From NCBI GenBank assembly GCA_964384945.1, contig CAYLMK010000047.1, positions 1 to 14,618 of the forward strand: a stretch of 14,618 bases of DNA, read 5' to 3'. The DNA comes from S015-6 sp964384945. GTDB lineage: Bacteria; Desulfobacterota; DSWW01. Of the stretch, positions 1-7,308 are shown piece by piece (positions within the stretch are counted from its first letter, which is position 1; every line of letters starts with the position of its first letter). Both the position numbers and the translations under genes were made by a program. Under the pieces are notes generated by a model. That model did not search any database, was not told where the DNA came from, and saw only the letters and a list, made by a program, of their open reading frames with translations.

Positions 1-2234
1 GGTTGGCGAGAGACGCCCATCGGATCGACTGGACGGATCTGTGTAGCATCTTGCGAGAACTCCCTGGGTGGCGACCAGAATCCGTCAAGACGCCCCTCCG
101 CAAGCAGGTGCGGCGGAAATTCAGCGACGCATGCCATAATGCTTATAAGCAATGGCTTGAGCTCGTCCGCTGGCGTTCCCCCCTCCTGATACTTGACGAG
201 GCTCATCACGCCAAGAACGATTCAACGCGCCTGGCACAGCTCTTCCGTCAGGGAGGCGAAGATGAGGTTGCATTGCTGAAGGACAAGTTTGACCGAATGG
301 TGTTCCTCACTGCCACGCCTTTCCAACTGGGGCATCAGGAACTCATCCGTGTTCTAAGGAGTTTTGCCGCCGTGCGATGGTCGTCAAAGGACGCGCCGGC
401 CGGAAGCCGCGAAGAGTTCATGGCAACAATGATCAAACTGGAGCAGGCGCTCGACCGTAACCGTCTGGCGGGAAGACGATTTGACCGACACTGGGGAAAG
501 CTACGGGCCGACATGTTCGGCAGTACCGGGCGGGACGGGGATGAAGAGCAACGAGTCCTTAAATGGTGGAGGCGCGTCGAGGCAACACAAACAGACGCCT
601 GGGAACAGCAGATGGTTCAGGCATACCAGGATTGTGCCAGGACAAAAGAGCACGCCGAACAACTGCTGAAACCATGGCTGATCCGACACAACCGTTTGCC
701 GCTCCTGCCAGGCGCGGCCGCAATCCCTCGGCGCAATCTGCTGGTTGGCAAGGCCATCGGAAGCTCTGGTGCCGGTGGCGCTCAGCAAGTTGTTGAAGGT
801 CTACCCATTCGCGAGCAAGCATTGCTTCCGTTCCTCATCACCGCGAGGGCTCAGGGCCAGCTCGCGCAATCGGCTGGCACGAGGGCGTTCTTTGCGGAAG
901 GCTTGGCCAGTTCCTACGAAGCGTTTCACCACACGAGGGACGGGCGCAGCGTAACGAAGGACTTTGACGACGGCCTTGTCGGCATGACGGAAGGCTCGTC
1001 GTGCTTGATCACGACACAGTGGTATGAAGAGCAGATCGCGCGGCTTATTCCCTCCCGAGAGGCGTCCAGGGAACTGCGAATGGCGCATCCCAAAATCGGG
1101 GCTACCGTGGAGCGCGCCGTTGACCTTTGGCTTGCTGGCGAGAAGGTTCTGGTCTTCTGCTTCTACATTCAGACGGCGCGCGCTCTCGCGGAACACCTAC
1201 GCGAGGAGCTCAACCAGAGGATCATAGACATCGCCGGCAAGAAGCTCGGTCTGGATGCCCGACGGCAGTCCTCCGTGGTCCAGAGCTGGCTCGCCCGGAT
1301 TGTCCGTCGACTCTCCGACGATGAAAGCCCCTTTAATAGAGAGATTCTTTCGCTGTTAAACGCTGCGATGGACAAGCCGCACTACGCAATCCTTCGGCGC
1401 TATCGGGAACAACTTATCGGAGTCCTGATGGCGTATTTCCGATCTCCTTCCTTTCTTGCCCGCTACCTGCCGCTTGACGATCTGCTTGTCCGCAAAGCTC
1501 TGGCCGAACGTGAAACCCGCCGAGATGTCATCGCCAAGGGAATAGGTGCTCTGCGGCACGCTATCATCGAGGAAAAAGATGCATCGAACCAGACCTGTCT
1601 GGGACGGATCGGGCAATTCCTCGATTTTGCCAGCGAACTCGCTGAACGCGCCGAACGCCGCTTGGTACTGTTGGGCCATGCCGACGATGACGGCGTTGAG
1701 GATGAAACGGACGACGGCAGTTACCGCGTGATGCCTTTGGTCCGCATGGTCTATGGCGAGACGAAGCCGGTAATCAGGGACCGCCTGATGCTGGCATTCA
1801 ACAGCCCCTTATTTCCGGAAATTCTTGTTAGCAGTTCGGTCATGGGCGAAGGTGTGGACCTGCATCGGTTCTGCCGTCATATCATTCACCATGATCTCTG
1901 CTGGAATCCGAGCACTCTGGAGCAACGAACTGGGCGTCTTGACCGTGTTCGCTGCAAGGCGGAGGTGTGTTCTCGGTCAATTGAGGTGTACGAACCGTTT
2001 CTCGCGGGCAGCGCGGACGAGAAAATGTTTCGGGTGCTGCGTGACCGGGAACGCTGGTTCCAGATTGTGATGGGCCAGAAGTTTGAGTTTGACGAGGCAA
2101 CTTCTGAAGCCATTGCATGCAGACTGCCACTGCCAAGCGAACTGGCCCGCATGTTAACTTTCAGTCTTTCGTGTTGGTCTGACAGACCATACGCACCGGG
2201 CGTGAGGCACCCGGATGAAGGGGTGGAACTATGA
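1..2234 (+). CDS. SF2/SNF2-like helicase, C-terminal part (5' end outside window)
   Basis: ATP-dependent nucleic-acid helicase or translocase, partial. The reading frame is open from the left edge (first full codon at position 3) for 743 residues. Residues are counted from that codon. Seen: the Walker B/DEAH box LLILDEAHH with DEAH at residues 65-68, motif III TATP at 103-106, and a RecA2 domain with SSSVMGEGVDL, then CWNPSTLEQRTGRLDR. The arginine-finger motif QRTGRLDR is at 641-648. The WNP...EQRxGRxxR pattern is typical of SNF2-type proteins. About 500 residues separate motif III from the RecA2 motifs, a large insertion. Walker A is absent because only 64 residues precede the DEAH box, so the true start lies upstream; a truncated gene cannot be excluded from this window. 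The stop overlaps the next start (ATGA), so it is translationally coupled to the 112-aa gene. Inference: helicases paired with small unknown proteins are common in phage-defence modules, but this does not match a named system that I recognise. Confidence 0.85.
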   Translation, partial: LARDAHRIDWTDLCSILRELPGWRPESVKTPLRKQVRRKFSDACHNAYKQWLELVRWRSPLLILDEAHHAKNDSTRLAQLFRQGGEDEVALLKDKFDRMVFLTATPFQLGHQELIRVLRSFAAVRWSSKDAPAGSREEFMATMIKLEQALDRNRLAGRRFDRHWGKLRADMFGSTGRDGDEEQRVLKWWRRVEATQTDAWEQQMVQAYQDCARTKEHAEQLLKPWLIRHNRLPLLPGAAAIPRRNLLVGKAIGSSGAGGAQQVVEGLPIREQALLPFLITARAQGQLAQSAGTRAFFAEGLASSYEAFHHTRDGRSVTKDFDDGLVGMTEGSSCLITTQWYEEQIARLIPSREASRELRMAHPKIGATVERAVDLWLAGEKVLVFCFYIQTARALAEHLREELNQRIIDIAGKKLGLDARRQSSVVQSWLARIVRRLSDDESPFNREILSLLNAAMDKPHYAILRRYREQLIGVLMAYFRSPSFLARYLPLDDLLVRKALAERETRRDVIAKGIGALRHAIIEEKDASNQTCLGRIGQFLDFASELAERAERRLVLLGHADDDGVEDETDDGSYRVMPLVRMVYGETKPVIRDRLMLAFNSPLFPEILVSSSVMGEGVDLHRFCRHIIHHDLCWNPSTLEQRTGRLDRVRCKAEVCSRSIEVYEPFLAGSADEKMFRVLRDRERWFQIVMGQKFEFDEATSEAIACRLPLPSELARMLTFSLSCWSDRPYAPGVRHPDEGVEL

Positions 2235-2569
2235 TCCAAGACCTCGAACAGATTGAATACCGCCGGGGCATGCTTGAAAGGGGCATGAAGCCCGAACATC
2301 TGCCTGTCAAAGTCTGGAGGGGAGCCGAGATTCCTGCTGATGTGCGTGCTGCGATAAACGCGGAGAACCTGCTTAACCTCGGTGGCGTTTACGGCGACAA
2401 GATGGCCGGCGATCCCGTGGAGTACGACAACCTCAAGCTGATCCTGACCGATGGCACTGTCGCGATCACGGTCTTCAACCGCGGGATTGCTCTGTTCATG
2501 TCGGACGACGAGCGGGTTCGGCGTATACACCGGGTTCTGTGTAGACTCGATGGATTGGGGAAAGACTGA
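2231..2569 (+). CDS. Conserved-looking protein of unknown function, 112 aa, helicase operon
   Basis: No family recognised. It is a 112-residue soluble protein with no signal peptide, membrane segment or cysteine-rich motif. The N-terminal half is charged and helical in appearance. The second half (about residues 70-100) alternates hydrophobic residues as in a small beta-sheet (LKLILTDGTVAITVFNRGIA). The ATG overlaps the helicase stop by 4 bp and has an AAGGGG-type ribosome binding site (2219-2223) just upstream. Its own stop overlaps the next ATG by one base (TGATG). The tight coupling on both sides supports a real gene whose product works with, or in fixed ratio to, the helicase. An accessory subunit is an inference. 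Confidence 0.75.
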   Translation: MIQDLEQIEYRRGMLERGMKPEHLPVKVWRGAEIPADVRAAINAENLLNLGGVYGDKMAGDPVEYDNLKLILTDGTVAITVFNRGIALFMSDDERVRRIHRVLCRLDGLGKD

Positions 2570-3216
2570 TGGTCGGCTCATTGGCAAGCTTGGAGAAGGT
2601 AGCATGGTCAGGCCGCGTCGCGGCCGTCCAGCCGCGCGTCCGGCTAACGCGGTCTTTCGATGAGCGGTCCCACAGCTACCTGGGTTACGTGCTTCGGATC
2701 GACGGGGTCTGCGGAGGTGAGGCTGGCGAGTTCCTGATTGCGGTCGGCGAAGCTGCGCACAAGAAACACCGGTTTCAGACAGGCATGGAACTCGCCGGCT
2801 GTTCCGTGCCTGTCGAAGACCCGCGGAAGGAGACCGCGGCACTCTACAAGACGAGCGGGCTCAAGATTGTCAAGGTTGCCGAGGGTGAAACTCCTTCCGG
2901 GCCGCCTTTCCTCGGCGTGCCGCCTGACCTGGAGACCTACCGCAGCCGCGGGCACCGCCGTCTGGACGCCCGGACCTACGACGTCAAATGCACGACCTGT
3001 ATCTGGGGCTGCCGGATGCCGGTGGAGATGATCATCGACCAGTGGAATCCGTCAAAGAGACAGTACCGGTTCGAAACCTTTTGCTACGGCCCGAAAAGCT
3101 GCCCCTTTTACCGGCCCGGGGCCGCCCGCAAGGTTCCGGGGCGCAAAGGCATGTCCTACACCGAGGAGGACTGGGTCGACGAGGACGCCACCTCGCATCG
3201 GGGGCCGGACGATTGA
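2569..3216 (+). CDS. Protein of unknown function with C-terminal cysteine cluster, 215 aa, helicase operon
   Basis: No named family recognised. The N-terminal part (about residues 10-75) alternates short hydrophobic strands and could be a small beta-barrel (OB-fold-like), but this is only an impression. The C-terminal part carries cysteines C141, C144, C148, C172 and C178, in the pattern CxxCxxxC-x23-CxxxxxC (CTTCIWGC, then CYGPKSC). That could coordinate zinc or an iron-sulfur cluster. A basic stretch around 182-194 and an acidic tail follow. The ATG overlaps the stop of the 112-aa gene and a GGGG-rich ribosome binding site precedes it at about 2557-2560. Together with the helicase this suggests a nucleic-acid-linked complex. 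The function is unknown. Confidence 0.75.
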   Translation: MVGSLASLEKVAWSGRVAAVQPRVRLTRSFDERSHSYLGYVLRIDGVCGGEAGEFLIAVGEAAHKKHRFQTGMELAGCSVPVEDPRKETAALYKTSGLKIVKVAEGETPSGPPFLGVPPDLETYRSRGHRRLDARTYDVKCTTCIWGCRMPVEMIIDQWNPSKRQYRFETFCYGPKSCPFYRPGAARKVPGRKGMSYTEEDWVDEDATSHRGPDD

Positions 3217-3226
3217 GGATATGAAC

Positions 3227-4186
3227 ATGACCAAGACCTTCAAACCCATATTCACCATCACCAACCGTATCACCGCCGGGCTGACCCGCATCGAGCGAGC
3301 CAGGGGGTTCCTGGAGGCCGCTTCTTTGTCAGAGGACTGGGTGAGGGAGATGGGGCGGCGGGCGCTGATACTGGAAGCCCATCATACAACCCATATCGAA
3401 GGCACGCGTCTGACCTTGGATCAGGCAGAGCGACTCCTCGCAGGCAATCTTGTACCCGAGGCCGACCCCGACGACGCCAGAGAACTTTTGAATTACCGGA
3501 AGGCCTTTGATTTTGTTTCGGAGTACCTTGCCAGCGGAGACCCGATCACTGAGGGTCTTATCCGTGAAATTCACAAGTGGCTGGTAGAAGGGGTCAGAGG
3601 CGGCTCGGCGGCGCCGGGCCAGTACCGGAAAATCCAGAATTACGTGGTCAACTCCGCAACCGGTGAAACCATCTACACGCCGCCCCCGGCACACGATGTG
3701 CCCATCATGATGGCCGAACTGGTGGATTTCCTGAGCAGCGAAGAGGATGCACACCCGGTGTTGGTGAGTGGGATTGCCCAGTTCCAACTGGTCCATATTC
3801 ATCCTTTTTTAGATGGCAACGGCCGGACATCCCGGCTGCTCTCTACCTTGTGCCTTTACCGAGCCGGGTACGACTTCAAGCGGCTGTTTACGATCAGCGA
3901 ATACTACGACCGGGACCGGCCAGCCTTTTACCGGGCGATCCAGGGGGTAAGGGAAGCCGGCATGGACATGACCGGCTGGCTGGAATTCTTTGTTGATGGC
4001 CTGAGCACCCAGCTTGCCAAGGTCAGGAAGCGCGGCGAGCAGGCCATCCGAAAGGATCTGATTATCAAGGAGCATCACCTGTCAGACCGCCAGGCCTTGG
4101 CTCTGTCCCATATCCTTGTCCATGGTCGGGTGAGTATCCAGGACTTTGATCTCCTCGAGGAGGAAATCCGCCTCGAAAGGGCATGA
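3227..4186 (+). CDS. Fic family protein (class II, self-inhibited; C-terminal winged helix truncated)
   Basis: Fic enzymes usually transfer AMP from ATP to a hydroxyl side chain of a target protein. The core motif HPFLDGNGR is complete at residues 192-200, with the catalytic His192 and the phosphate-binding GNGR loop. An inhibitory-helix motif (S/T)xxxE(G/N) is present as TTHIEG at 54-59, with Glu58 predicted to block productive ATP binding. Its position N-terminal to the Fic core makes this a class II self-inhibited Fic. I prefer the ATG at 3227 because GAGG (3215-3218) is 8 nt away. The ATG at 3221 would add two residues but lies too close to that site. At 319 aa it is shorter than the usual 350-380 aa. 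The C-terminal helix-turn-helix begins (LSDRQALALSHIL...IQDF) but ends after IRLERA, missing about 40 residues. The gene starts 10 bp after the preceding stop, so it is probably in the same transcript as the helicase trio. Confidence 0.9.
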   Translation: MTKTFKPIFTITNRITAGLTRIERARGFLEAASLSEDWVREMGRRALILEAHHTTHIEGTRLTLDQAERLLAGNLVPEADPDDARELLNYRKAFDFVSEYLASGDPITEGLIREIHKWLVEGVRGGSAAPGQYRKIQNYVVNSATGETIYTPPPAHDVPIMMAELVDFLSSEEDAHPVLVSGIAQFQLVHIHPFLDGNGRTSRLLSTLCLYRAGYDFKRLFTISEYYDRDRPAFYRAIQGVREAGMDMTGWLEFFVDGLSTQLAKVRKRGEQAIRKDLIIKEHHLSDRQALALSHILVHGRVSIQDFDLLEEEIRLERA

Positions 4187-4281
4187 TCCGAGGGGTGAAG
4201 ATGACATCTTTCGCATCCTTTTTTCACGTACGGAAATCGAAAAGGCATCTCTGATTGACCGAACAGGAAGGAGCGGCACGA

Positions 4282-4644
4282 ATGCAATGCGAGGAGCTTC
4301 AGAAAAAATATGCCGGTATACTGAATGATATCGACTGGGAAATGACCCCTGAAGATGCGGTTACTCGCTACCTGGAATGGGGCACGAGTTGGTCCCGCGG
4401 GAACAACATGGTGAGGTCGAAAAGCGATGTTTCCTATTACTTCACCATCAGCACCTGGCATGACCCTCCCATAATCCACTTCATGAAGATCAATACGGAT
4501 GAAGCATTGGAGTTGGCTGCCATTGAGATACCAAGAGACCTGCGAGATCGCTTCGTAGAGACTGCTCCGTCGGGAAAAGGGGTTTTTGCGCTGAACGAAG
4601 AGATCAGGGGGTGGCTGGAGGAGCAGCTTTCGAAAGTCAAATGA
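4282..4644 (+). CDS. DVU0772-like small protein of unknown function, 120 aa
   Basis: Small soluble acidic protein. The segment DIDWEMTPEDAVTRYLEWG near the N-terminus, followed by a beta-rich part (SYYFTISTW, IHFMKIN) and a closing FALNEEIRGWLEEQL, resembles what I remember of the DVU0772 family of Desulfovibrio-type bacteria. That match is from memory and no function is known for the family. The start at 4282 is chosen because AGGAAGGAG (4265-4273) lies 8 nt upstream. A TTG at 4255 in the same frame would extend it by nine residues but lies upstream of this ribosome binding site. The stop at 4644 faces the convergent DUF4382 gene across about 100 bp. Confidence 0.7.
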   Translation: MQCEELQKKYAGILNDIDWEMTPEDAVTRYLEWGTSWSRGNNMVRSKSDVSYYFTISTWHDPPIIHFMKINTDEALELAAIEIPRDLRDRFVETAPSGKGVFALNEEIRGWLEEQLSKVK

Positions 4645-4679
4645 GCGGGGGTCCCTTCGGTGATTGTGTTCTCCCCTTT

Positions 4680-4694
4680 GCCATCCAAGATGGC
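4680..4694. repeat. Short hairpin between convergent genes
   Basis: GCCATC-CAA-GATGGC forms a perfect 6-bp stem with a 3-nt loop between two convergent stop codons (4644 and 4747). The position suits a transcription end, but there is no T-run on either strand, so a rho-independent terminator is not supported by sequence alone. Confidence 0.3.
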
Positions 4695-4746
4695 ATGGAG
4701 GCAGATCGAGGCGTACTGCGACAATATGATCGAACAGGGACGGCTT

Positions 4747-5661
4747 CTATATATCCCGCCGGACCATGCACTCCGGGTCGGCCTCAAGAAGGGGGATGGT
4801 TCCGACGTCCGTGGCCTGCCCTGCAACCACGCTCACCTGGCCGTGTTCATGAAGCCGGCACCCGGAGACCACGCCGCCCACCGAGGTGATCCATTCCACG
4901 CTGATCGCATGGGTTCCCTCCCGCAAGGGGAGGAGCGCGAAGGAGCCGTCTGCCGCCGCAAAGGCGGAGGCCTCGTCTTCCGTGCCCCGATCGGCGAGAA
5001 CCTTCACCCGCGTGACCTCCCCGCCGCTTTCGCCCGGAGCGGGCGATACGGCTCCGGTGACCGAGCCGCTCACCGTCTTGGCCGCGATCTTCAGGGCGGG
5101 ATGTATCCAGTACTGGCCTTCAGCGTGCCGGCGAACCGCATTGTTTGCATGGAATACCAGATAGAGCTCGGTGATCTGCCCGTCCGTTATGGTAAAGGGC
5201 CCGGCCACGTTGAACTTGTCCGGCGGAACGGTGGCGGGCGTCGGCACCTCCTCGGGTTCCTCCGTGAGGTTGACCGATGCATCGCTGATGCGGATCTTCA
5301 AGTTGCCATAGGTTCCGGCCGGCAGGACATTCTCGTTCTCGTTCCCGTCGACCAGGGTGGCGAACACGCCGTTTTCCAGGGCCAGGATGTTGACGGGCTG
5401 CTCGACGTCCTCGTTGAGACGGAGCTGGCGGGGCGGTCCGTTTCCATGGGCCTCGATCGAGTCGATGGTCACATTCAGCCTCGTCACCGTGTCGATCGGG
5501 TCATCGACCAGAAGCAGGCTCAGGCCTCCTCCGGCTGCGTCTTCTTCGGAGTGAGGCCCGCCCGAATCCGAACCGCACATGGATGCGCTCAGGCCCAGAA
5601 GCACGCAGAGAATACCCTTGGCGACCCCAGAGGCGCCACCTGGCATTTTCCCGGTTTTCAT
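4747..5661 (-). CDS. Secreted DUF4382-like protein with C-terminal regulatory-type beta domain
   Basis: Exported protein of 304 aa with unknown biochemical role. Residues 1-30 form a signal sequence: basic start, hydrophobic ILCVLLGLSA, then Cys29. The cysteine suggests a lipoprotein, but the residue before it is Met (SASMC), a poor lipobox, so the lipid anchor is uncertain. A domain of about residues 45-180 resembles DUF4382: GLSLLLVDDP, VTIDSIEAHG, then LPAGTYGNLKIRISDA. A C-terminal part (about 200-290) looks like a carboxypeptidase-regulatory or Cna-B-type beta-sandwich (GSVTGAV, ADGSFALLPLREGTHAISVEW). The start at 5661 is chosen because AAGGAG lies 10 nt upstream and the signal peptide begins there; the frame extends upstream to 5802 without a plausible start. 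It is monocistronic on the minus strand. Confidence 0.8.
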   Translation of the reverse strand: MKTGKMPGGASGVAKGILCVLLGLSASMCGSDSGGPHSEEDAAGGGLSLLLVDDPIDTVTRLNVTIDSIEAHGNGPPRQLRLNEDVEQPVNILALENGVFATLVDGNENENVLPAGTYGNLKIRISDASVNLTEEPEEVPTPATVPPDKFNVAGPFTITDGQITELYLVFHANNAVRRHAEGQYWIHPALKIAAKTVSGSVTGAVSPAPGESGGEVTRVKVLADRGTEDEASAFAAADGSFALLPLREGTHAISVEWITSVGGVVSGCRLHEHGQVSVVAGQATDVGTIPLLEADPECMVRRDI

Positions 5662-5903
5662 GGTTCCGTGACTCCTTGTCCCTGTGAATCGTGAAGAGGC
5701 AGAGGGCTTGCCTGCGGCCGGTGTCCCGACGGAGGGCGTACCCTCACGGCGGCGGCATCCTCCGCAGCTCCCTCCGACCCGCGGTCTCTCCCCGCACCTC
5801 AAGCAAGACAGATGCCAGAGAACGCGTTGTCCGCCGATGCGTTCGAACAGGAGTTAAATACCTATAAATCAATCATTTTTTGCATGGAGAAGAGAGTTGA
5901 GCG

Positions 5904-5937
5904 AATCCGAACGCGGTCCGACGAAGGGGTTCGGATT
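5904..5937. repeat. Perfect 9-bp inverted repeat
   Basis: AATCCGAAC (5904-5912) and its exact reverse complement GTTCGGATT (5929-5937) are separated by 16 nt. It lies some 240 bp upstream of the DUF4382 start and next to the AT-rich patch. It could be an operator or part of an RNA hairpin. No T-run follows on either strand. Confidence 0.5.
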
Positions 5938-5980
5938 ACATTTCCTGCCTGTTCGATCACCGAATCAAAAAGTGTTGGAA

Positions 5981-6007
5981 AAGACCCCCCTTCGACGCCC
6001 GGGTCTT
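5981..6007 (-). terminator. Probable rho-independent terminator of the redox/radical-SAM operon
   Basis: Read on the minus strand, AAGACCC and GGGTCTT form a 7-bp stem with a 13-nt loop, followed by TTCC, so the T-stretch (TCTTTT) is short. It lies about 108 nt downstream of the radical-SAM stop codon, at the end of a run of five minus-strand genes. The long loop and short T-run make it moderate rather than strong. Confidence 0.4.
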
Positions 6008-6114
6008 GTCCGTGCTCGAGAAGAGATAGGTCGCCTTCGGCACGAACGCAGGAGAGGGTGCGGTTGCGGGCTTCTGCTCCCGTTGCGCATCGTCGGCCCC
6101 GGAGAGCGCGGGCG

Positions 6115-7230
6115 CTACGAGCCTGCCTGCCGAAGCAGGGGAGCCACCGGGGCCGCCCACCGGAATACCCGGTGAACCCGGATGCTGTTTCGGATGTGGC
6201 AGCAGTACCCGCAGACGCAGCGGCCCTTCATGGACGCGAGCCCTTTTCGGGTCGAAACCGTCTTTCGGAACCTGCGGTACGCCTCCCCGTTCCAGATCCG
6301 GGGAAAGGCCGTTTCGCCCAGATCGCCCATCGCTACGTCGCAGCGTCCGCAGGGAAAAACCGTTCCATCGATCCGGATGCGCGAATGCACCCATCCCACG
6401 TAGCAGGGGAGCGTATCCCACACCGCCTCTCCGATCCGATAGAGCTGGAGGGCGAGGTCGATGTTTTCCTGGATGGGCTCTTTGCGCAGCCGCCTCTTCA
6501 TGCGGGACAGGGAGACGAACAGGTCTCTTTCCTCCTCCGCGGAAAGCCTGTAGGAGGACACGTCCCCCTTCAGGGAGTGAATCGGAGCGACGGTGAGCTG
6601 ATCGCAGCCGCCGGCGCGGGCCTGCTCCAGGGCCTTCTCCACGGTTCGGAAGTTGTCGCGGCTGATCGGCCGGTGAAGGCGCAGCAAGGGAAGCCGGCTC
6701 TTCTCTCTCGCCTTCACCTCCGAGACACGCTTGAGCGCGTCGAGAACCTTGCGGAAGAAGTCGGGCCTCGTGCCCGGATATAGCCTCTCGTATTCCTCTT
6801 CCGAACTCGCCCAGAGGCTCACCGTGAGCAGATCCAGCCGCAGGTCGATGAGCTTGCCGATCAGCTCCTCGGTCAGCAGGGTGCCGTTCGTGATCACGTT
6901 GAGCTTCATGCCCGCCGACTTGGCCGCGGAGACCGCCTCGAAGAAATGGGGATAGAGAAGCGGTTCCCCCTCCCCTGCAAAGATGAGTTCTCTCGTCCCG
7001 ATCGCCTCGAGGTCCTTCAACACCCTTTTCAGAACGTCCGGGTCCATGTCGGACACCGACCGATCGACCGGGGAGGGAAAATCCGAAAGACAGGAATGGT
7101 ACCTGCAGTACAGGCAGGAGAGATTGCAGCGGCGCGTGAGGTCGATGCTGACGAAGAAGGGGCCCGTGTAAGCGAGTTCCCCTGTGATCAGACCGCGGAG
7201 AAGATCGGTCTTTTCACGCCACGTGGTCAT
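6115..7230 (-). CDS. Radical SAM protein with SPASM-type C-terminal cysteine domain
   Basis: 371-aa enzyme predicted to cleave S-adenosylmethionine reductively to make a 5'-deoxyadenosyl radical. Seen: the [4Fe-4S] motif C35-x3-C39-xx-C42 (CNLSCLYC), then the GEGEPLL motif of the SAM-binding barrel. The C-terminal part carries cysteines at 276, 294, 297, 338, 340, 343 and 344, with GTVFPCGRCDVAMGDL, as in SPASM domains that hold auxiliary Fe-S clusters. SPASM enzymes commonly modify peptides or act as sulfatase-maturing enzymes, but no precursor peptide or sulfatase is visible here. The ATG at 7230 is preferred over an upstream TTG (7251), which lacks a ribosome binding site; that of the ATG is also weak. 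It follows the dehydrogenase after 78 bp and is the last gene of the minus-strand run. The substrate is unknown. Confidence 0.88.
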   Translation of the reverse strand: MTTWREKTDLLRGLITGELAYTGPFFVSIDLTRRCNLSCLYCRYHSCLSDFPSPVDRSVSDMDPDVLKRVLKDLEAIGTRELIFAGEGEPLLYPHFFEAVSAAKSAGMKLNVITNGTLLTEELIGKLIDLRLDLLTVSLWASSEEEYERLYPGTRPDFFRKVLDALKRVSEVKAREKSRLPLLRLHRPISRDNFRTVEKALEQARAGGCDQLTVAPIHSLKGDVSSYRLSAEEERDLFVSLSRMKRRLRKEPIQENIDLALQLYRIGEAVWDTLPCYVGWVHSRIRIDGTVFPCGRCDVAMGDLGETAFPRIWNGEAYRRFRKTVSTRKGLASMKGRCVCGYCCHIRNSIRVHRVFRWAAPVAPLLRQAGS

Positions 7231-7308
7231 ACAAGCCGTCCGTATTCGCAAAGGGCCGCTCGAACCAGGTGAGGCCGTCCGTCCCGAGAGCAGACGCAGA
7301 AGCGGGCG

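Larger units (their letters stand above)
5662..6114. other. Intergenic region between the DUF4382 gene and the redox operon
   Basis: 453 bp without a convincing gene. It holds an AT-rich patch at about 5850-5885, the likely place for the minus-strand promoter of the DUF4382 gene, although no good -35/-10 pair could be assigned. It also holds an inverted repeat (5904-5937) and a probable terminator (5981-6007). Open frames crossing it run antisense into the radical-SAM gene and lack family resemblance. Confidence 0.6.

Noticed and set aside
4187..4281. Missing C-terminal part of the Fic winged helix recovered by a frameshift
   Set aside because: All three plus-strand frames after the Fic stop were read and none resembles the end of a winged-helix domain, so this is a truncation rather than a simple frameshift.
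4660..5694. Long plus-strand open frame opposite the DUF4382 gene
   Set aside because: It is antisense to a gene with a signal peptide and recognisable domains. Its translation is rich in Arg, Gly and His with no family resemblance, as expected for the shadow of a GC-rich gene.
5812..6783. Plus-strand open frame over the intergenic region and radical-SAM gene
   Set aside because: It runs antisense through the SPASM domain, has low-complexity Arg/Pro/Gly composition and no ribosome binding site that would support it.
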